Shown here: positions 57,471-64,000 of the stretch, piece after piece
How positions within the stretch are numbered: the stretch's first letter is position 1
Layout: the number at the start of each line of letters is the position of its first letter
DNA from: Adiantum capillus-veneris
Taxonomy: Eukaryota > Streptophyta > Polypodiopsida > Polypodiales > Pteridaceae
DNA: 64,000 nt
Direction of reading: 5' to 3'
NCBI GenBank assembly: GCA_014529385.2
Contig: CM043948.1
Coordinates: forward strand, 19,710,951-19,774,950
The notes under the pieces: generated by a model
What the model was told of the DNA's origin: nothing
What the model saw: the letters and a program-made list of their open reading frames with translations, nothing else
Database searches by the model: none
Position numbers and translations under genes: made by a program

Positions 57471-58703
57471 GTTTTTTTTTTGGGGGGGAGTTTTTTTTTT
57501 GAAAAATTGGACTTTTAGTGCTTGTAAGTTTAAAAACATGTCAAAAAATACTTTTTTGATATGGATATATGTTTGGGGGGAGTTTTAAGTCAAAAATAAG
57601 TAAAAATAACTTTTTTTTTAAAAAGTCAAATTTTGGCTCTTAGTGATCCACGTTTTTGATGATGTGGCCACACCTCTTTACTCCCTTCACTTTCAAAAAG
57701 CTAGAGAGAGAAGGTGACCTCTTAAGTCCACATCCTACATGTGTCTAAAAAAAAGGCTAGAAAATCCTACTAAAAACTAGCTTCTTGAATGCCCTTGTCC
57801 CCTTAACCCTACACACCATTAGCATTAATCCCTAAAAATTAGGATTCCTTACAAGGCCCATGCAAGGTTCATATTTCTCCTAATGATGGCAATCAAGGGT
57901 GTAGATTCCACCGTAGAAGAAGCGAGAGGCTGACTTGGAGCAGGTGTGAAGCAGTGTTCCAGGTGCAACAAGCAAAGCCATGTTATAGGGGCGATAGGTG
58001 GGGCCACGTTGTTGCAGGGGTGACAGGTAGCACGGGTGAGCTGTTGAGCAGGTAGCACAAGAGGAGGGAGGTGCGGCCTCGAATGACTGAGCTGAGTGCA
58101 GGCCATTGAGGATAGAACCGACTAGGGAGATGTTTTGCTAGTGTGGTTCGACCGTGTGCGCCCAAGATGGGGCTGATCGAGCAGGAGCCACGGGGCTGGG
58201 ATTTAAGAGGTGGTGCCCACAAAAGGCTTTATCTTTATAGCCACAAACATACACAAGATTATCACATAGATCAAGTGAGCTCCAAAACTAGAAATCAAAG
58301 GCTTTAATTAGAGTTTGTTTAGAAAATTGCAAGCGCACACATATGAAAAATTGAAATGGGTTTTTGTTTTTGCAATAGAAGCAAGAAAAATTACATAAAA
58401 ATAATCTAATTATTGACATTCATGATATGCTAATCACGATGCAAATATGAACAATCGTAAATTTCTTTTCCTAATCAATTAGTATGGGTAGTTGCACTAA
58501 TAGTACATATCCCAGTACTAACGGACTTCAAAAGAAGAAAATTAATGAAGTTATTAGCACCATGATTAATATGCAATGCAAAGGACTCAGGAGCTTTGAT
58601 TGACGATTATGATGGCAAAGAGAGAGAGAGGATGTCAATGCAATCTAGCATAGTGAGGATGCTTAGGATCTAAAATAGGTTAGGGAATGATAATCTAAGC
58701 CAT
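57471..58703. other. No recognised gene
   Basis: Low-complexity T/A runs to 57640, then moderately GC-rich sequence with open frames that lack motifs. The part before 58704 would be the leader of the minus-strand copia whose primer site follows, but no gag is found. Confidence 0.4.
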
Positions 58704-58715
58704 GCTCTGATACCA
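58704..58715 (-). promoter_or_regulatory. Primer-binding site, initiator Met tRNA, minus strand
   Basis: On the minus strand it reads TGGTATCAGAGC exactly, two bases inside an LTR boundary at 58718. Confidence 0.85.
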
Positions 58716-58717
58716 AC

Positions 58718-59160
58718 TGTAGGGTTGAGATGGATATGTTAGTGTGCCATTCATGGCATAAGCATGCTTGGAGAGGTTTGTGTAGAGGAGCTTGAGAGAG
58801 AAACTATTGCACAATACAATATAGAGTATATTTTCAAATGATAAAGCTTGATATTATTCAACAAAATGTGCATCTATTTATGCTTATAGAAAAAGACACC
58901 CTTTTGACACATGAGCACAAGATGTGTCTTCCCATACACAAATACAAGTGGTCACTCTTTACACAAAGGTTGTAAGAGGTTCTTCACATGGCTTGACACA
59001 TGAGGTGGAAGGGGTTTTTCACACAAGAGATGCAACAAAACCTCGCATCCCACAGTTTCTTCTTGTTCACTCAGGTTGTCAGAGTATTCATTGTTTGAGT
59101 CATCTACTCTCTCAAAATGCTATAAAGAGTCATAAAACCCCTCATTCCCTCTGACGGGAG
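58718..59160 (-). repeat. LTR of a minus-strand copia element, end uncertain
   Basis: Begins TGTAGGGTTG on the plus strand next to the primer site. A TATA-like CATAAATAGATGC on the minus strand lies at about 58868-58880. The outer end is not identified: no CCCTACA or other matching terminus was found. No copia coding sequence lies to the left, so the element is a truncated or heavily deleted copy. Confidence 0.55.
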
Positions 59161-59320
59161 CAAAGCGAACCCCGAACCCCGGCAGCCTCTAAAACTCCGG
59201 GGGCCGAATGGTGCGCCTTGAGTGTGTCATGGTAAAGCAAACAGGGGGCACCACCTAGCTTTGAGCGGCTATGACACAAACCACGATGATATGAACACCA
59301 TAAACTTACACACGGGGGGG

Positions 59321-59365
<45 letters not shown>

Positions 59366-59900
59366 AAATGATGAAAACCCTTGGGGGTGTGAGGAAGAAT
59401 TATTTTTGCAGTATTTACAAATGGCACGCCGTGGTGATAGAGAGGTAGGGAGAAGAGATGGTGCAAACAACTTGGTGCGTTCTCTAAGACGACTCAATGA
59501 TAGTGAAGCTTGCTACCAAGAGCGTGTATACTCGTATGCATCGACCATTGGAGTCGAGAGATGGACGTGGCTCCCTTCGCATAGTGCAATTCCCAAGGCA
59601 AACCCAACACACTAGCCTCCTCCCCGTGATGGTGATAGTGTCAACTCTTCCCACTACACTCTACCAAGTGCTGACCTCTCCTAAACTGCCCCCCCTGATA
59701 GTGACCTCTCAGTGCCAATTTATAGGTGTTGGCTACTTGGATTATGGTAATCCCTATGTGATTAGTTTAAGCTTAATTGGGGAGACAAAGCAAGTGGTGG
59801 GCCCGGTGTGGTTGACCCTTGCTTTGTCTTGGGAGGTTATTAAAAGATGAGAATCTCTAGGTGGGCCTTGTGATCATCACCTAGAGAGAGGGAATTTACA
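59161..59900. other. GC-rich leader-like DNA and short frame
   Basis: 59160-59280 is GC-rich (GAACCCCGAACCCCGG) and includes GGGGGCACCACCTAG, whose complement resembles a stretch near 14874. A (GA)n run is at 59318-59361. A plus-strand frame from 59421 (MARRGDREVGRRDGANN) to 59615 is preceded by TTTTTGCAG and could be a gag start or exon, but no family was recognised. Confidence 0.35.
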
Positions 59901-59929
59901 AAGTGGGAATTTTACAATGGCTTGGGTGA

Positions 59930-60272
59930 AAACTGAAGAAATGATGAAAATAATCCATAAATTACTAAAAATGGCATCGTGGTTGCGTGTTGCCGACGAA
60001 TGGTGTGTTGCCGATGCATCGGTGTAGAGCGTACTTCTTTTCGGGGTCGGCTGGGGCATGGCTTCAACGCATATCCTCTTTTTGTTGTTGGCGGCGCGTG
60101 CTTTGGGTCCTCCTTCTTTTTTGTCGATGTCGTAGTCGTGGAATCCTTTGTTTTTTTTGTATATGTGTGTGGTGCGTATATGCGTGTGTGTACGTATTGG
60201 TGCATGAGTGAGTATGTGTGTATGTATATAGATGTGGGTGCGCGCAAGCGTGCATGGGAACGGGGTGATATG

Positions 60273-60313
<41 letters not shown>

Positions 60314-60401
60314 TGTTTTACTTTCTCTGTATGGAGACGCAGAGGCGGGGTGTGTGTGTGAATGAGTGTGTGAGCGGCTAATATGCATGGGAATGGGGCC
60401 T

Positions 60402-60484
<83 letters not shown>

Positions 60485-60823
60485 CCTTTTCGGGTCTGCT
60501 GCGACGTGCTGCAGGGACGCGAGGGTGAGTGAGGGGATGGGGTGTGTGTGAGAGAGGGTGTGTGTGTGTGGTGTGTGTGAATGTGTGTGTGTGTGTATAG
60601 AGAGAGGGTGAATTTATGCGCCTTCTCAGGCCCGCGAGGGAGAGAGATGAGAGAGAGAGGTTTGCGGGAGACTCTGTGTGCAGAGCGCAAGAGAGAGAGG
60701 GAGATGAGTGGGGAGAGAGAGAGAGAGAGAGAGTGTGAGGGAGGGAGAGGATGAGTAGGGTGTGTGTGTGTGTGAATGAGAGAGAGAGGGAGTTGGATAT
60801 CTGCTGCGCCTTCGGGCTAGAAC

Positions 60824-60868
<45 letters not shown>

Positions 60869-60889
60869 GCGATCTCGATGGCTGTGAGA

Positions 60890-60940
<51 letters not shown>

Positions 60941-61016
60941 CAGGGCGAGGTAGTGTGTGTGTGGATAAGGGAGGTCTCCGTTATTTGCGCGCCTTCATAG
61001 GTCCGAGCCATAAATG

Positions 61017-61100
<84 letters not shown>

Positions 61101-61840
61101 TGAGATGGCGGGGGTCCGCGCCATTGTGGGCTGCCGAACAAGAGAGCCAGGGAAGGGGGGGGGGGGGGATTTTGGCAATGGACTGGGGTAGGGGGAATGT
61201 GTGGGTGAGAGAGAGAGGGAGATGAGTATCCACTATTTTGCATGGTGGCTCAAGGACGAGAGGAGGGGAGCAAGTCAATGGGTGGGGAGTGAGGGAGAAT
61301 ATTAGCGGGCCAAGGGAGGGAGAATGAGGCCGAGGGAGGGGTGAGGCGAGCGGGTGGGGGACGAGAGGGAGAATATTAGCGGCTATTGGCTTGCATAGAG
61401 AGCGAGGGAGGGAGTGTGAGTGGGGCGGGTGTGTGGATAAAAATACGGGAGAGCGGGAGTTCACATGCGGCTCGACACAGAGGGAGCACGAGAGAGAAAG
61501 CGAGAGAAGGGGTGGATGCTCGAGGCCGTTCTTGGCCGAGGGTGGCCAGTAAAGGGGGGGTGTGGGTGAGAGAGAGAGGATATTAGAGAGAGATATGTAG
61601 GGAAAATGAGAGAGAGAGAGAGATATCTCAGTCGATGCCCGCCGGGGGAATAAAAATACACACAGAGAGAGAGAGAGAAGGGGTATCTGAAACCGAGGGC
61701 AACCGGCTAGGCTGGGGCATAGACGAGCGGAGGCATGAGGGTGATAGGTCGGCCAATCAAAGGGGGGGGGTAAACTTATGCCTGTAAAAGTGCCATGAGG
61801 TTGAGCAAGCATTGCCGAGGCTTCCAACAGTGTCGCCAAG
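59930..61840. repeat. Microsatellite field: TA, GT and GA runs
   Basis: Long (TA)n at 60276-60310 and 60413-60481, GT runs near 60560-60600, and (GA)n at about 60827-60864, 60891-60934 and 61020-61097. Related spacers GCGCCTTC followed by G/C-rich sequence recur near 60618, 60803 and 60985, about 185 bp apart. The long Ser/Leu or Arg/Glu frames are repeat artefacts. No gene. Confidence 0.92.
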
Positions 61841-61936
61841 GCTCCGGCAGAGGAAAAATAAGTTTTTTTCCTTTCTTTTTTTTTAATTTTTAAAAATCGG
61901 CCCCATCATTAGCCCTCTCCTCTTGTCTAGAGTTAT

Positions 61937-62469
61937 TCATGCTTCTAGCCCTTCCTCTGCATCTTTAGCTGTGGAGTTAGAGGGTTCTCCCACTTCTGGA
62001 ATGTCTAGCATGAATTCTCGATCAAATCTAAGAAAATACCTTTGCAGTCTCCATCCATTGACCCTAGTCTTGTGAATTCTCCCATCTGCTTCCATCATCT
62101 TATAGCTGTCGTTGTCATAGCGTTTCTTGATGATGAATGGCCCTTCCCGTAGAATCTTCCTACTGGTGATATCTAGAGAAAAATGACCGCCGCAGACGCC
62201 ATCATGGCAACTTGAAACTACCTCTGTGATCTCACTAGAGGTTGGCACCCGCCTGAGAATTTGATCCTTGCCCTTACAATACAAGTGGTCCTTTATAAGG
62301 CGGTAACTAGTAGCCTTCCTGACTAGCCACTGTTTTTGGCCTTTGGTGTATCCTTCCGGACATTCTCCTGTATCTAAAAATCTGACGACATCAGGCATAG
62401 CATCACTACCTTGGAAGAGGGGTAGCTTCAGTTTGATTGCTCCTATGGGAACGTCTTGTATTCTTTCTT
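61937..62469 (-). pseudogene. Tat-like gypsy integrase with core deleted
   Basis: Reading continues from the second RNase H: TSYRLIKDHLYCKGKDQILR and then CHDGVCGGHFSLDITSRKIL, the zinc-binding N-terminal region of Tat-type integrases. At about 62143 it jumps to PFIIKKRYDNDSYKMMEADG and VNGWRLQRYFLRFD, which belongs near the integrase C-terminus. The whole catalytic core is missing, in frame, so the deletion is clean. Stop at 61937. Confidence 0.82.
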
Positions 62470-62850
62470 TGGCTAGAGCATCTGCCTCCTGATTTTCTGC
62501 TCTGGGGACATGAAATAGTTTCACTGCTTCAAACTTCTTTAGAAGATCCTTAACTTGGTGGAGTTGACCAAGTAAAACCTGATTCTTACAAACCCAGGTT
62601 CCATTAATCTGCTTTATCAAAAGCAAAGCATCGCCAAACACATTTAGGTGCTAAATTCCTTGTGAAATACATTATTCCAACCCAAGAATTAGGGCTGCAT
62701 ATTCTGCTTCATTGTTGGACTGGGAGTGTAATAACTGTCCAATGGAGAATACTCTTTCTTGTTGCTCGTTGAAAATGACTATGCCTGCTGCAAACTGGTC
62801 CATTGTTCTCTTGTATGCTCCGTCAAAGAAAAGAGAGTGAGCTCTTTCTA
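62470..62850 (-). pseudogene. Second RNase H (archaeal-like) of the Tat-like element
   Basis: Reads LFFDGAYKRTMDQFAAGIVI (first Asp), SNNEAEYAALILGLE (catalytic Glu), then after TAA at 62672-62674 and TAG at 62651-62653, FGDALLLIKQINGTW (Asp) and FHVPRAENQEADALAKE. This is the additional RNase H placed after the RT-RNase H in Tat/Ogre-type gypsy elements. All domains are in a single frame with those two stops. Confidence 0.85.
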
Positions 62851-63280
62851 GCCTAGGACTCTCTACCATTAGTGTTTCTTCCTTTGCTTCCGTGTTGACC
62901 TTCAGACTCTTCTCATAATGGCGATGAGTGAGAATGCCCGCTAAACTAGCCCTGTTGGAGTTTTCTACTTGCATGGTGTAGTCAAACTCTTGTAATCTAA
63001 TTAACCACTTTGAGATCCTAGATGAGACATTTATGTGTCGCATTACATATGGGAAAACCTCTTCCATTGTTAGGATTACAAAGGGTCTAGGCAGGAGATA
63101 GGAGCGGAACTTTGTGGTAGCAAACATTAGTGCCAGAACCATGTGTTCTACTTCGGTAAATCCCTTTTCTGACGGGGTCATGACACGACTAGAGAAATAA
63201 ATAGGACGCATGAAAGAAGTTTTGGGGTCCTTTTGCATTAGCACGGCTCCGAGTGTATCACTTTCCACACTAGGGTTCAC
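62851..63280 (-). pseudogene. RT-associated RNase H of the Tat-like element
   Basis: Reads GAVLMQKDPKTSFMRPIYFS, KGFTEVEHMVLALMFA and SSRISKWLIRLQEFDYTMQV, the standard Ty3/gypsy RNase H attached to RT. A basic linker leads to the second RNase H. Confidence 0.9.
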
Positions 63281-64000
63281 ATAAAATGGCTCGTCCCACT
63301 TAGGAGGTGAAATGGTGGGAAGCTTAGCTAGGATTTTCTTTACCTCAGTAAACTGCTACTCATTCTCTTCACTCCATGAGAAGACTTTCCTCTGGGTGAG
63401 TTGTTGTAGGGGAAGGACCACTTGAGATAGCAAGTGAATGAACCTGCTTAAGTATCTTACCTACTGAAGGAAAGAAACCAGTTGCTTAGCGTTGGTGGGT
63501 GACGACAAAGATACCAGGGCTTGAATCTTGCTAGGGTCAGCCTCAATCCCTTTTGCTGAAATTACATGGCCAAGGAGAGTGACTTTGCTTTCACCAATGT
63601 GACACTTATCCACGTTGAGCTGGCCACCCAAGGTTTGCAGCCTGGTTAAGCCATCATAGACTTTTCTTAAATGAAGGGCTCGTGAACTATAGATGCAAAA
63701 ATCATCTACAAAAACCCGTATTGATTTTCCAAAGTAGGGTTGGAAGACAAAGGTCACATAGCACTGAAACGTGGCCGGGGCGTTAGTGAGGCCAAACGGC
63801 ATCTCTCTGTAGGCAAAGCATCCCCAAGGTGTGATGAAGGTTGTCTTCTTCTGATCTTTCTCCGCAATGCTAATCTGGAAGTATCTTGAGTAGCCATCGC
63901 ACACTGTGTATCGTTCATGAACGGCCACTTCATTGAGTATTTCATCCTTGAATGGGAGGGGAAAGTGATCCCTCTTCGTGGCTGCATTGAGAGGTTTATA
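63281..64000 (-). pseudogene. Tat-like gypsy reverse transcriptase, runs off the window
   Basis: Open from the window edge (LNAATKRDHFPLPF) through YTVCDGYSRYFQISI, ITPWGCFAYREMPFGLTNAP and the catalytic IRVFVDDFCIYS box to SFLQ at 63464. A TAG at 63461-63463 and another at 63356-63358 interrupt the connection region, which otherwise stays in frame into RNase H. The upstream RT, protease and gag lie outside the window. Confidence 0.92.

Noticed and set aside
57033-57588. Long open frames rich in Ser/Leu/Pro (minus) and Glu/Gly/Arg (plus).
   Set aside because: Purine-tract composition explains both; no start context or domain.
58701-58717. Possible tRNA gene from the Met-tRNA-like match.
   Set aside because: Only the primer-complementary bases are present; there is no cloverleaf. 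It is an LTR-element primer site.
60817-61839. A 340-codon minus-strand open frame rich in Ser, Leu and Pro.
   Set aside because: It is made of translated GA microsatellites and GC-rich spacers. Other frames of the same DNA are open as well, which marks low complexity rather than coding.

Overview
The window reads as nuclear DNA from a large, repeat-rich land-plant genome. The evidence is the mix of Ty1/copia and Ty3/gypsy LTR retrotransposons with plant-type initiator-Met tRNA primer sites, a CACTA (TNP2-type) DNA transposon, a Tat-like gypsy pol with two RNase H domains, GT-AG introns, long GA, TA and GT microsatellites and low gene density. A fern, lycophyte or other non-flowering plant seems likely from the style of the elements, but this is inference; no marker fixes the species. 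Almost all recognisable coding sequence is broken.

Layout. 1-5777: the integrase end of a gypsy element, split by a 4,452 bp copia element with 192 bp LTRs and a 5 bp target duplication. 5778 to at least 11125: a CACTA element whose left terminus interrupts the same gypsy remnant; it carries a decayed TNP2 transposase with DUF4218 and DUF4216-like parts, hairpins and microsatellites, followed by a Pro/Thr-rich exon. 12410-24000: decayed gypsy material (LTR-like leader, protease, RT, RNase H and integrase fragments) in AT-rich DNA. 24100-42205: the most unusual part. A minus-strand multi-exon gene (ParB-like N-terminal domain, uncharacterised middle, SET-like C-terminal exon) lies among copies of one satellite family. 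The copies are inverted on the left, scattered within the large intron, and arranged as a highly ordered 10 kb array upstream. 42206-47982: AT-rich DNA, an LTR-like region, an unidentified coding fragment and a protein kinase pseudogene. 47983-50970: a second copia element, 3' truncated, inserted at the edge of the kinase remnant. 50971-58700: mostly unrecognised, with a cluster of very long palindromes at 54.7-55.5 kb and a purine tract at 57.2 kb. 58704-61840: a minus-strand copia primer site with LTR start, then a dense microsatellite field. 61937-64000: a minus-strand Tat-like gypsy pol running off the window edge.

The satellite is hierarchical. A core beginning AAGGTCCACCACTTGTCC occurs in roughly 51 bp sub-repeats. 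These build monomers of 425 and 442 bp that differ by a 17 bp indel. Monomers are organised into a seven-monomer higher-order repeat of 3,042 bp, present twice in full and starting a third time. Most interpretable nonsense codons across the window are explained by C-to-T (or G-to-A) transitions, as expected of long-term cytosine methylation. The ParB/SET-like gene and its satellite are the best candidates for something not yet described.
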